Both the position numbers and the translations under genes were made by a program. Under the pieces are notes generated by a model. The model worked only from the letters and a program-made list of their open reading frames with translations, made no database searches and was not told the DNA's origin. This document shows, in pieces, positions 45,877 through 57,877 of a stretch of DNA of 64,000 nt (position 1 is its first letter; each line of letters begins with the position of its first letter). The DNA comes from Darksidea phi (taxonomy: Eukaryota > Ascomycota > Dothideomycetes > Pleosporales > Lentitheciaceae), in NCBI GenBank assembly GCA_030770425.1, contig JASJFT010000100.1, forward strand, positions 62,001-126,000, read 5' to 3'.

Positions 45877-46559
45877 ACGTGTGCTTTATGAGAGAGTGGG
45901 ATACCCTCATACCAGCGGATGCTGTCTTTTCCTCTACATGCATAAGAGCGTTGTCTCGTGTCCTCAAAATATGCGGCGTTTTGGGCGTTCTACGTAGTCT
46001 ACGGGCTGGTTTATGCGGCATACGATTGTTGTTCCCGTTTTTCTCTTCTTTCTTCCTTTCTATGGACACTCGGTCGGGCAGGTAGTAGCTTTACGTTGTA
46101 GATGTTTTCCTACTTTGGTTCGGCGAGTGGACAGCTCGTGCGGTTCTTCCGACGACGACGATGACGACGACGTGCGGCATGTTGTTAGGACAATGGAATC
46201 GAACATCGAAACTTTACTTGTGAAGCGATATCGTGAAGCGATGATGTGCTACATGTGCAGCACAGTGCAATTATGTGGTGAGGTACTAGGGATGTAAATG
46301 TGGTTTGTCCGCTAAGTTTTGAGATTAGCGGGACGCGCTTTTGAGTATTCACTCTTATATTCCTGTTTTGTTTTGTAATCTTGTTGAAGGGAAATCCCCT
46401 CCAGATTTAGTAGGGGTTCCCCTTCTCGGTCTGCAGCGCCTCGCTTGGAGTGCCAAAGAGCCTCAACTCTGGGTTTGCAGGTGGGGCAGTACACCGGCCA
46501 CATTCCGCGCGGGTCCCTGTTGTATACACTAGTCATTGCTCAGAGAAACCTGACTGAAA
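45877..46559. other. intergenic region
   Basis: A short GAC-rich run at 46150..46176. No gene or repeat recognised. Confidence 0.4.
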
Positions 46560-48725
46560 ATGAGTTCTAAGTATCTCGCACTAGACGACCGTTACTAGTT
46601 CTAGTAGAGCTAATAAGACTCTAGAGACAATAAAAGACCGGTGGTTCGACTATCATCTCCCACGCTGTGCCACCAATGTAAATCAATCACTATAGACTTC
46701 GCAACTAGCGATGAGACCCCCACAAAACGTGCCGGGCCCGTTGCACTTGAGTACGAACTACGCGACGTTTTCCCGGAGTTTCCAAACCTTCAATCGCTGG
46801 CCAGCGCTGGCTGTCAATTCTGCCACTTTTTAAGGACGGCGATATTGAACGAATTCCAGGACCGTCCTTTGCATCATGATCCTTCCTTTTCCAATGCAGA
46901 AATCGCTCAATGGAAGGGTAACTTGATAGTAAAGGTCCCACAATTTGATGTTTTGATGGCTTATCGCCGGAAACGACAAAAAGTTTCGTTTCAGGAGGAA
47001 TTGGAGGGTCCATTTCGATGGACCGTGTGGCTCGAATTTCTCGGCCAAACAAGGGAGATATTGATCGACGTCTTCGCAGATCCTGGTAGGGCGACTTAGC
47101 TATTAATAATGCTTTATATTGACCTTCTTGCAGCGAAAATCCCAGAACTTCCGAGCCCAGAACCCTTGTCGGACGCAAATGTCCTACTCGTCTATACCTG
47201 GATGCTGACCTGTGGGGGGTTTCACAGTACATGCAGGTTCGACATAAAATCATACTCACCGACCCGACTAGTAGACGTCAGAAGCAGCAGCGACGGAAGA
47301 GAACCCTGCATCGTTCTCACTGAAGGTCGCCATTTCCCCTACTTTGCTTTGAGTCATTGCTGGGGAAGCCCACAGGCGACACCCCTCAGATATAGGACGG
47401 AACGCGCGAACCTGAACAACAGGTTTTCCAAACTGCCAATGTCGGAGCTGCCCCAAACCCTTCAAGATGCAATAACAGTTACGCGAAGGCTCGGATTCCA
47501 ATACATCTGGATCGACTCTTTATGCATTGTGCAGGATGATCCGGTGGATTGGGAGAGAGAAGCATCTGAGATGCAAAACGTTTACGCACAGTCGAGCCTC
47601 ACAATAGCTGCAACATCCGCAAATTCATCGGCTCAAGGATTTTTGAGACGGCAAAGTTACCGGAGCTCAACAATTTCATATGAAGTCATGAATGAATGTG
47701 ACGGAGAAAGAAAATGGTATTTACGTTCTCCATCTCCATCTCATTCAGGAACTCTCGTTTCTAAATCCTTGTGGAACAGTCGAGGATGGACATTCCAAGA
47801 GCGGATGCTTTCGAGACGGGTATTGCACTTTACGGAACAAGTCCTTTACTTCGAATGCTGGACGAGTCACAGGGTGGAGTGGGATACTTTCCAACATGGA
47901 GCGAATACCCTTTGTCCGCCATGGGTACCAGAGCCCGATTCAGAACACCCAGGTGACAGAGACGCCCTTTCGCTCAGACGGCTTAACAGAGCGAGAGATA
48001 AATACACGGACTGGAACTACGTTGTCCTACAGTATACGGCGAGGAAATTATCATTTCCTGGAGACAAACTGCCAGCTCTGTCAGGTATTGCTGCTGAAAT
48101 GGCACGTTACATTGGAGATGACTATCTTGCTGGCTTATGGAGGGGAAACCTGCTTCACAGTATCATGTGGAAATCCAAGTCACCGCAACTATCCTTAACT
48201 AAGCCAGAAGATTATCGTGCTCCCTCCTGGTCCTGGAGCTCGCTTGACGGAGAGATCATTTTCTCCAGTCCGCCTGTGGGCGTCGAGTGGTGTATTCAGA
48301 TACTCGACGCGAAGGTGGCTGTGGCGGGGCAGAACCCCTTCGGTCGCGTAACTGGAGGACACTTGTTGCTGTCTGGGGCGCTGGTACATGCCTCACTGGT
48401 ACAGCAATTGCTCAATTGCCGTCCTAAGGGATATGGTGACAAGATCGTTCCTGATACTCACGCGACCTTTACCCCAGAAAGTGACATCTCGGCGCTGTTG
48501 GTGATAATCGAAAGACAATCGTACGGCCCACGCAGGTCCACAGGCCTTCTGTTGGAAAAGATCCAGCATGCAGATGAGGAGCATGAGTATCGTCGCTTTG
48601 GCTGGTTTGAGATCTGCGAGGACATCATAGATGAAGGGAACTATAAAGCAGAGGGTGCTAGGAAGAAACCTTCGGAGTCTCTCTTCGCGCGTGAAGGCGA
48701 ATCTCGCGTTATTAGAATAGTCTAG
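46560..48725 (+). CDS. canonical HET-domain protein
   Basis: Exons 46560..46570, 46625..47085 and 47134..48725 give 687 residues. The long frame has no suitable ATG near its start, but an 11-bp first exon (ATGAGTTCTAA) spliced over a 54-bp intron with a GCTAAT branch site restores MSSKDNKRPVVRLSSPTLCHQC in phase. N-terminal LCHQC and SAGCQFCHFLR are the usual Cys motifs before HET. The HET domain (about 226-380) is textbook: YFALSHCWG, LPQTLQDAITVTRRLGFQYI, WIDSLCIVQDDPVDWEREAS, SSLTIAATSA, then RGWTFQERMLSRRVLHF. The C-terminus (about 450-687) is variable. HET genes mediate vegetative incompatibility and cell death; the partner is unknown. Confidence 0.88.
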
Positions 48726-49851
48726 CCTTAAAGAGTTGAGTTCTAGGCTTCTATACAATTGCCTAAGCTGCTAACACCAACAAAAACCTGACTCACAACT
48801 CGGTTCAGCAAGCTTCAAGACAGAATGACCCGTGCAAAGACGGAAACATTGCATTCGTTGGCATTCAGATTCACCTATAAGATGGTCAAAGTTCTCTGTA
48901 AGTAATTCTCTTTTTCCACGTTCGTTTTACCTGCAATTTGATGTCTCGGCGTTTAATTATGGTTTATATATTGTGTTCCTCCTGTTATTTCTTATATTAG
49001 CGTGTCTAGCTATTTTATATAGCTATTAGAAATGCTCTATAGATAGTTGTCCTCACTGATTATCATTTCTAGGAAGCATTGTATAGGGTTGAAATCTGCA
49101 CTAAACAGGCTCCTAATGCAAGCTATAGCTAGTTTCTCCTAGCATCGAGGAGAAAGTGCCTCCCAGAGCGGCGTGGAACAAGCTCCAGATTCGGCAGCGA
49201 ATTTCCCGTCAACCTGCGTTGAGCTGCAATGTCCCGTTGCTCTTACATTGTCCATTTCCCCATTCCAATCCCAGGATTGCTCTGGAGAGCTCTGCTTTTG
49301 CCGTCATTCATCCAGTTTGTGGCTTTGCTAATAAAGTCACGGTTTCGACTGATTTCACGTCCGGCTACAGCTTTTGGGCATAAAAACTGGTGCTGGTGCT
49401 CCTTTGCGGAACATCACAGCACAACCGGTTCGCGAACACGTCAGATAGACAGCAACAAAAAATTCTTCTTACCCTATTCACTTTTTCGTTATTCTTGCCT
49501 GTTTGTTCCCATGGCTTGCTCTTTACTGTAACTAGCTATCATGGAAAAGAAAGAAAATTCTATTGAGGGGACGAACTCTAAAACTCTCCCACTCCCATAT
49601 CCATTGTCCATTCTCCGACTCAGAAGGAAGGCAGTTTTGAATATGCTTGCCAACGCCAGCGCAATGCCTACAGTATAGTATCCACATGACCCGAAGAGAA
49701 GCGATCCATACCGTTTCACTCCAGACGCTGTATTGGCTTATCAACCCCAGTATGATGAAATGATATGCACGTCGCGTGATGAGAAAAAGCGAGATACAGA
49801 CCAGTTCACTCCAGAGGATGTTTGTCGTGAGTTGCCAACCGCAGCGCTGGA
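48726..49851. other. 1.1-kb convergent intergenic region
   Basis: Short ORFs without domains. The stretch 48960..49100 is AT-rich. Nothing else seen. Confidence 0.4.
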
Positions 49852-50590
49852 TTAGCTACGAGCACTGGCAGATGATTGTCCCTGCTGTGTCGGGGTTTGC
49901 TGCGCAGCCCGTCTGGCTTCTCGTTCGGCCTTCATTTTGCGCTGCTCTTCTTTGGCAAAGGCTATCTGCTGCTGCTCGCCTTGAATGAGAAATTCATTTT
50001 AGCTACGCACGTGATGAAAAGGCTGGGGCTTGGACTTACTGGCGGAAGGTTTCTTATCCTGGATAAGCACGAGACAGGCATCCTCCTTCATGGTAAAGAT
50101 ACCATGCTGGTCGATGAACTCAGTGCCGAAAATAGCGTCGTAAGGCACTGGCGACGAAACAACGAAAAAGTCGCACTCGTAGTACTTGATGCCATGCGCC
50201 CGCTTGAATTCGAGCCTAATCAATCCAGCAGCTGTCAGAACTTGCCCGTTCGCAACCGACCAGGACACGTCCACGTTCAAAGGTGAGATGTCCTTCTTAG
50301 TCACGCCCAACCGTTCCAACATTCTTGATGATATCAAATTGCCCTTCTGGCACTGGGTATCGAGCAACACAACCGCACGCTTCAACTGCCGGGCTGGATT
50401 GAGTATATCAATGTCCCATTTGTATTTCTAACGAATGAGTTAGTACATGCTGTTATCCCGATTCAAGAACGTACTGAACATTGTCCGTCCTCGATTTTCC
50501 CAGAATTTCTGGGAGAATTGAGAGAAAAGAGCCATTTATGGAGATATCTTTGTCGCTCGGAAATGCGACCCAATCGATCGTGAGTGCTTG
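49852..50590 (-). CDS. retropepsin-like (aspartic protease fold) protein, 5' end unresolved
   Basis: Secure exons are 50040..50427 and 49852..49979 (60-bp intron, phase 1). They encode DIDILNPARQLKRAVVLLDT with QCQKGNLISSRMLERLG, then ANGQVLTAAGLIRLEF, KYYECDFFVVSS and PYDAIFGTEFIDQHGI, the strand and flap layout of retroviral-type aspartic proteases. The C-terminus is a charged helix (KEEQRKMKAEREARRAA). The active-site triad reads DTQ instead of DTG/DTS, so activity is doubtful. A further exon upstream (about 50471..50590; TIDWVAFPSDKDISINGSFL) is probable but its borders are not settled, and no start codon is assigned. No integrase or reverse transcriptase is nearby, so this looks like a host gene with a captured fold rather than a transposon. 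Confidence 0.65.
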
Positions 50591-51369
50591 GTATTATTAG
50601 CCTATTAGGTTCTCGAAACGGTCGAAACGAACTTGCCGGATTGATTTTAGCATAGCGTGAAGCTGAACGGGCTGGTTTTTTTTGTCGGAGATGTTCAAAA
50701 CAGTTCTACAGTTGAGAACACTATGGTGATTGTCGTTTGGACGGAAAACTTTCAATAGGAGGTAATTGGAAAATTGAAGCAAGAGGAGATTCGGAGACAC
50801 TGGAGCAACGCGTCTCCTAGAATAAGTCCGGGCTCCTACCACAACATCTTTGTCGCTCTAGTAGCAGTCAGAACTTCATTTGCATCGCAAAAGGATCTCT
50901 CCTTATATCCTCAAAACCCGCCCTTTCTAGTTCGCAAGCTGGATTACTCTCGCATTGATTGGCCGGCCTCTAGTCCAACCATAGGCACTGCCCGAACCGG
51001 CAGCAGTCTTTTGGGAACCGGCAGCAGTCTTTTGGGAACCGGCAGCAGTCTTTTGGGAACCGGCAGCAGCCTTTTGGGAACCGGCAAGTGTGTATTGGAT
51101 GAAACCGTTTTGGTGGTGCAGAGACCCGAAGAGGGCGCTAAGCCGTTTTGAGCGACCGGCAAGAAAGCAGACATGGCATTGTTGGGAACTGGAAAGACGC
51201 TATGCTGTTTTAAGCGACCGGCAGCAAACAACTCACAGTAATGGTGCCAAGCCGTTTCACGTGCAGTAGCCTCAAGGAAAGGATATAATCACCACCGCCG
51301 CGCACATTTCCACCAAGCCTCCTTGTCTCTTTATCACCTCCATTACTAGAGCCAAGATGCTCCATCGAG
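50591..51369. other. promoter-proximal region with 21-bp repeats
   Basis: The 5' part may hold additional exons of the minus-strand retropepsin-like gene, because a frame with LLLLQFSNYLLLKVFRPN runs from 50842. The rest is the upstream region of the Zn2Cys6-like gene, with the repeat array at 50995. Confidence 0.4.
50995..51088 (+). repeat. 21-bp tandem repeat, 4.5 copies
   Basis: Four units AACCGGCAGCAGTCTTTTGG plus G and a partial fifth. Looser GCGACCGGCA relatives follow to 51228. One unit carries a T-to-C change. Confidence 0.93.
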
Positions 51370-53784
51370 ATGGAATACCCTACCAAAGACAGTGACCAAA
51401 TCATCCGGGACGGCAGCTGTCCCGACTCGACCGAAATCGTCGATAACTTGTCATCCTTTACCCCGACTCAGGCCCCTGTGCAGCCGGAGCACAATTCCTC
51501 TACCATATTCTTCGTTGACGCAGTCATCGGTCGCGTTCACAACGACCAACAATCTTCCTTACCTCTGGCCGACAATGTTACTCCGTATATGTTAACTAGC
51601 GGCAACCTTACCCTCTCTAGTCAACTATGTCACCCCCAGAGTTCTGCCGATACTACCTCTGATCTCCACCCTGCCTGCCATGGCCAACCATCCTACTCGT
51701 CTGTCGCCAACAATGCCACTTTCGATCCTTTGCTTGACTTTGAGTCTGCCTGCTACGGCCAACCATCCGACGATACATCTCCATCCACGGCTGTTGATAT
51801 AGTGGATTTACCCCACCGCCCCGACATGGGCCTTCCAGCAGCGAACTTATTCGCTGCCGTACCGGACCTAGCTGCCTATTTTCCCCCAACAACGAACCAA
51901 CATCCCAACATACCAGGTCCGCCACAAGCCACGAGTCGGCGGTTTGGAAGTGACCCTCAGGGATTTGTCTCTTGCGGTGAGCTGGCTGCCTATGCCGGGG
52001 CTCCAACGCAACCTAGAAATCGGTTCCCTTCCATCAGACCCAAACCGCTCTCAGTACAGCCCAGTTCGGCTAATAATATGTCTGCGGTAAGCCCCAAACC
52101 TGCCCTTAACACTGAGACACCATCAATTTCTGCTTTTAGTGCTACGAAGTACTCAGAATGGGCATCCAAGGCACCGAAGCGTAAGCGTTCCGTCAGCCCA
52201 TACACCAAACGAGGAAGCATCCCCCCGGAGAGGATAAACTGTTTTCAGCTGGTCTGTCCCGTCAACAACCATCAGGGTCGTCCGCCTCTAGTCGTGAAAC
52301 GAGCTACGTCGGTTTGTATTAGGTGTCAAGATCAACATCTCAAGGTGAGCGGCATTTAATACCGATTATATTGTCGAACTAATAGAAGAGAAGTGTGACG
52401 GTTTTTTCCCCTGCAAAACCTGCCGGGATTATGCGAAGACTAGCAGACGCCATATCGAGCTTCCCTGTATTGATGCAGATATAGAGAATCTCAATCACTT
52501 TGAAGGTACATTATATTATACGAAGTTATGGTTCAATGAAGACTGATATGGCCAGTATTTCTATCATTCTACAGACAAATCCTTCCAAATGATTTCCCGG
52601 ACTTACTTGACAGCTTCACGTCAAAATATGTGGCGCTCCTAGAAGCGACTGAGACGCTGAACTGCTCAGTCCAAGGGTCTATACACAACCGGCTTTGCCC
52701 TGCCATAATCAACGCGTTCTTCACTTATTTTGTTTTGACTGGAATTCCCACACGCGAAGCACATACGATTTTCACGTCGCCACCTCTCAAGCCGTTGCCG
52801 ATTACAAAGATCAAAAGGCCGAATCAGTTCCCTCTGGGCTTTAGTGCGGCGTCGTTCCTGGTAGCCATCACACAAAGACGGAACCTTGCGAAGCTCGCTC
52901 ATTTACCTGAGCGGGATGTTGAGATTTGGTTATCATTAATGTCGACATACTTTCTCGATTCTACAAGGGCGTTACTGAATAAAGATAGACGTGGTAAAAC
53001 CTCTGCTGAAGAAAGACAGTCCCTCTTTTTCGCCCTCATAGTGCTATTGTTCGCTTCGGAAGTCCGCAGCACATACGTCTTGCAGGCCGCGCAGAGAAAT
53101 TTCTACGAGCTCCTTCCGGCCGGTTATGAGTCACTTCTCAACGGCTCACTTATTCTGTGCGACTATGTCCTCAGGTCACCAGATCACAAAACGCACCTAC
53201 GTCTGTGGGCTCGACACTGGCTTCGCAAACAATTTGGCGGCCCAAGCTTCTACAAAAGGCTTGAACCAGCAGCAATTTACTGTACTATTCTATCCTGTAT
53301 GAATCTGGAAGTCGATCCCCAATGTAGTCATGACGACGAGTCTATGGAGGATAAGGTGGAGTGCGAGATCGAGGACGACAAATCTGGAGAGGATGACGCA
53401 TCCGAGGAAGACGAGGTTGACGACGAGGTTGACGATGAGGTTGACGATGAGGTCGAGGAAGACAGCCTGGCACCATCGCCATTCCAACTGGTTGAGGCTC
53501 TGTTATCTCTTGTAGGGAAATCAGTCCTAAGCGATAGCAAGATGCAAGAACTTCAACAAAAGCTAGATAACTTGGCATGTCGAGACCTTGCCCAGTTGTT
53601 CTCATTGGGTCTAAGGTCTTCGGCAGGGGTTGTACCGTCAGAAAAATCGTCTGAGGAGCTGGAAAACGATTTAGTGGGGAATATCATGTTCAAGATTGTT
53701 CGCCATGGAACACACATACCGAGCATACCCGATGGTAACACCAGCCAGATTATTGGAATAGAGGCATGGATCGAGAACGAATGA
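51370..53784 (+). CDS. degenerate Zn2Cys6-type transcription regulator
   Basis: Exons 51370..52344, 52394..52505 and 52556..53784, with introns of 49 and 50 bp (phases 0 and 1), give 771 residues. A 310-residue Ser/Pro/Asn-rich N-terminus ends with a basic stretch (KAPKRKRSVSPYTKRG), likely nuclear localisation. The cysteine cluster spans intron 1: CIRCQDQHLK joined to CDGFFPCKTC and a later C350. Spacing is C-x2-C-x6-C-x5-C-x2-C-x14-C; the last gap is longer than the usual 6-8. The acceptor GAGAAG was chosen over two earlier AGs because only it gives the x6 spacing. The helical C-terminal half includes an acidic DDEVDDEVDDEVEE tract. Targets unknown. Confidence 0.72.
53413..53458 (+). repeat. 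12-bp coding repeat (Asp-Glu-Val-Asp)
   Basis: Imperfect tandem GACGAGGTTGAC units inside the Zn2Cys6-like gene, encoding its acidic tract. Confidence 0.8.
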
Positions 53785-55106
53785 ATGAGGGTTATATGGC
53801 GGCACAGTTAACGGAGGACACACGTCGGGTTAACATTATAAGTTCTCCTAGTTGACAGTTTTCAATAGCAAGTTTTTCCCTAGCTTCCATTGACAACAAA
53901 TGCAGTCCACGGGGTAGGGTTGTCCGGCTGAGCCGGCAGGGGGGCGCGAGGCGTCGGGCAGCAAGGGGATTTGACAACCCAGTTTTTATTTGGCGCACCA
54001 TATGAATCCATATCTAGAATCTAGAAGAACGATTATAGATCGCGCATAAAGGGAGGAAGCTCGTTGTCTAGGAAGCCTCCGATCATACGGTTGAGTGAAA
54101 TGTTTAAGTACGGTGTTTAGTCATAATATTATTCAAATTTATTTATATATATAATTCATAGAAGAGCAAGGCAGTTCTGGCGGGACGGCTAAGTTTAGAC
54201 GTCGACAAGGCTGAGATTTCTCCACGTCAACCCCACTGCCTCCTTGCCTTACATATCTGGTAATTCCCATGGCATCCCAGAAATGGTTACACCAAACTCG
54301 CTTCGCTCATGGGTCCTCATTCCGAAGTTGCGATCTTCCGCCGCTTCGGCAGCCTTAACGCATAAAACCTTCTTTACATACAAGCGGAGCTTGTCCAGCT
54401 AGAAGAGAAACTTTCGAAGATTTTTGAGCATGTATTATGAGTCGCAGCACGAAGACACTGTTTCCTAAGCCGTTCCTGAAGAACAGTATTATCGGGAAGC
54501 TTGTCACGGTGGAGGGGAGATAATGTAGTGTTAGCCACACAATTAAGAGTGTTACTTGGCGCTCTCTTCCTGTTCATCAAGAGGGATACCGTGTTTGTTG
54601 GAATAGAGCCTATTCCTTTACTATGTTTGATACTGCGTTGCTACGTTGGCTTTTTAGCTGCGGGATGAAACACCCCTTGATAGTTAGGAATGCGGTATAC
54701 CGTACAGGATAGGTGCGCAATGAATGATTGCTAATAGCCGTGTTGCTGCATAAATAGTCGGATTCTGAAGGGTATGGAACTTACGATAGTAGGAAACTGC
54801 ATGGCGATACGGCGAAAATCATCTTTAAAGGGAGATGCGCTGGTAAGGCTCAGTCCAATCTATCTATCACATGGATAGGTATCGAACTGAGCTGCATAGT
54901 AGTTGGTTGACGGATAGATCCCCATCAGTAACGTCATTGTGGTGGAGATGCGGATTGCGAGAACTGTTTAATGCAATGCTTTCTATCAATGCAAGAGTCC
55001 GGATGCAATGAAGGTGCAAAAATGTTATATTCCAGATGCATACATGCGGTTACAACATTTGAAATGCTTTCTCGAGATATCTCCCTGTTCCCTCCTATAC
55101 AATCCC
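53785..55106. other. 1.3-kb intergenic region
   Basis: It has an AT-rich patch at 54125..54165 and no supported ORF. The two flanking genes are convergent here. Confidence 0.4.
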
Positions 55107-55997
55107 TTAACCGGTCCACACTTTAGGACCCGGGCACGTATAAGTCTCCGCCTTGCTCATGTACGTATCGACAGTGATTCCCGGGTCGCTCTGCGGCGCA
55201 TAACCAGGAATGTTGGCGAGGAACTCGGACCCAGGTTGTGCGGTGCCGGAACCAGTGACTTCGAGCTGGGCACATTCGGCGTAGAACTGCGGAGTGTTGG
55301 CTTGGTGGAGGGCAATGAGTTCATGGCGGATCAAATATTTTCCTGGGGCGAGGGACTTCGGGATGGTGCTGGTCCACTGGAGGTTCTTGAGGACGTCGTT
55401 GGCGCCCCAGGCAGTGCCGGAGAGCGGTGGGGCAGTCATGCCTTTTTGATCGATCTACGTTGCACTTGATTAGCTTTACATAAGGCGTGGTCGCTGGTGA
55501 GGCACGTACCTTGAACCACTTCTTGCCTGAGCCGTCGCAAGAGGAAAAGTCTCCAGCGCACTTGTACATCCACACCATTACGGGACCTTGTGCGTGTGTC
55601 CATTGCTTCCAGATCGCCTTTACTTTGCCGCCAGCTGCGACCTTGGCGCTGAGGTCGGCTTTGGTCCCGCCGTTGCACATAACCTTTCTGTCCGTGACGG
55701 TCTAGATATCATGATTAGCGAAACTCTTCCTTGTGTCTTGTAGGGGCACGTACCATGGTGGGATTGTAGTCGGGCCATTGGCGTTGAATGGTTTTGGGGC
55801 TGGTAGCGGGCGCGAAACCTTCATAACTGTGCGATGTTAGTTGGACGGATGGAAATAACAGTGAGCAGTTTGAGGAGAGTTGTTGGTAGTTACCCAGGGT
55901 ACTTGACGCCATCGATCTCGTAGGACGTAACGGCTCCATGTGCGGAGGCCTGAGCGGCGAGGAGAGCAATAGCGGTAACTGCGCTGGAGAACAACAT
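55107..55997 (-). CDS. AA9 lytic polysaccharide monooxygenase
   Basis: Four exons: 55894..55997, 55754..55826, 55510..55701 and 55107..55454; introns of 67, 52 and 55 bp with phases 2, 0 and 0; 238 residues. Signal peptide MLFSSAVTAIALLAAQASA is followed by His20, which becomes the mature N-terminal His of the copper brace. The second brace His is in WTHAQGPVMVWMYKC (H95) and the axial Tyr in QANTPQFYAECAQLEV (Y181). Paired Cys are present (CNGG, YKCAGDFSSC, AEC). No CBM1 is attached. AA9 enzymes cleave cellulose oxidatively outside the cell using copper and O2 or H2O2. A TATA box sits 64 bp upstream. Confidence 0.95.
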
Positions 55998-57877
55998 CTT
56001 GGAGGCTTGACTGATAACTCGACACAGAACAAACACTTGAAGGAGATGTGCCGTATCCACCTTATATACCTACCACGCACCCAGAGCAACCCAACCACAC
56101 CCTCATAGTACCTACCCAATATCCCATTGCCACCCTCTAGGATGCTCATGTGTCCGCGACAGCCTCAAGACGCCTCCCCCAGATAAATGCGATAGTAGTT
56201 GTAGATTAAAAAGCTGTATATGAATATTGGCATTGCGGGCCGACGAGCCCTTATTGGATGTGCGTTATACAAAACGTGAGGTAGCGCAGCCGCTATGCCG
56301 GCACCTGACGTACCGAGCGCTTTGGGTAACAACGGGTGTGGAATGTAGGTACCCCGGATGGTGTTAATATAGCGTTGTATGGGGTATGCGGGATTACCGA
56401 ATGCTATCGAGATTGGCAGATGGAGATCGGTTGGTTGGATAAGCGGCGCGTTCTGGAAGTAACAATCAAAGAAACCTGTTTAGAGAAGCTTGACAGAAGA
56501 CGGACATGTTTTGGGTAGCGAGGACAGCAGTGTTGGGTTGCATCGAAAGAGATGCGATACTTTTTTTGCGTGCGACAGACGTGTGCCCGTTATTCGATAG
56601 CAACAGGTGCTCTACTACGGTTCACGAGAGTCGCGTGTGTCAATGGCCTGGTATAAAACATACTGTGGTGTTCTAATGCAGATCAAGGACTGTGGGCGAG
56701 GAGAGATGGCTGGATCGGATCGGAGATCGTGACCCTCGAAGAAATTGCCCTAGTCCCGAAACGATCTAGCAGGCTTTTAAATGTCGCACTCTCGTCATCC
56801 CTCGATTAGTACATACATCTTCATTGCAAGCCGTCCGATGGCTCACATAAGAACCGACACCGGTGAAGAGTTCCCGAACCGTGTTGCCCTCGTTAGGCGC
56901 TGATGCTGACTTTTGTGACCGAGGCGGTAGATTCCCGGTTTCTGGGTCTGCCTCCTCAAATCTATTTCGAAACGCGTCTGGAATGGATGTGGATAGATGG
57001 GCTTCGCTTCGACAAGAATTATGGTCATCTGCGACGGCGAGGCGTAGAGGTGTAACTATTCCTTCGTGTTCTGGTCTGCAAAAGGATAGGTCGTGGGGCG
57101 TCCACGGAGCTCGTTATTGCACCGACTTTGTTTAGGAGCGCGCAAGAACGGCCACGAACCTGGTGCAGTAGCCTACATATCATTTCTATCCATCCATTGT
57201 CCACGTGCGGCGCCTTGAATCGCTTGCTCGACGCTGATGCATCCAGTCAGAGGTTCTAATTACGTTCTGGGTCCAGGACAGCGCCTGGCAAACTGCTGAC
57301 GCCATGCCAGCCTCACCAAGCAATACTCTCGGGAACCCTTTCGCTCACGTTAAACAGGGGAGTCTTGCAGCGTTTCAGCAGTCGCGCTCCCAAATAGAAC
57401 GGACCCATCCAATTACGGCGCTCCCTTGGCGTAAGGCTGCATGCTCAGCCTCCTCCACCACCCCAACTAAGCGCTACTGCGGTCAACTCGGCCGACGGCT
57501 TCTTTCGTTCCGCATGCGCCCCAAACTAAATCGAGGCACAACTACGAATGGCGGTATCCACGTCGCGCCGAATTCGAGGTCGGGTTCCTGCAGCTCCTTG
57601 CTTGGGGCACTGTGGCTGCTATTCCAGCTCGGATTAGCAATCTCCCGTGAGGCGCAACAGGAGGCAAGCCCACTACATCGAATCATGTTTGCTTATGGAT
57701 GACTTGAGGGTTGGGCTTTCGACTCCGAGCGCTGAAGCTCGAGGAATACAAATAGAGCTGCCTCTCGACAAGATGAGAGCACACACTCATCCCATCATCA
57801 CCATCGACAAGTTTCAGTAATAACTTTCCTACCTGTTTCATTTCCTCTTCCCTAATACTAAACCACTTTCGCTCAGC
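55998..57877. other. 1.9-kb divergent intergenic region
   Basis: It lies between the LPMO and cupredoxin gene starts. A 132-codon ORF at 57304..57702 has no domain or signal. No repeat recognised. Confidence 0.45.
56061..56070 (-). promoter_or_regulatory. TATA box of the LPMO gene
   Basis: GGTATATAAG on the minus strand, 64 bp upstream of the ATG at 55997. Confidence 0.6.

Noticed and set aside
50475..50535. Short exon starting ATGGCTCTTTTC as the first exon of the retropepsin-like gene
   Set aside because: It ends in phase 1 at the GTACGT donor, whereas the next exon requires phase 0, so the frame breaks.
57304..57702. 132-codon ORF between the LPMO and cupredoxin genes
   Set aside because: No signal peptide, domain or splice support; Ser/Arg-rich composition typical of random GC-balanced sequence.
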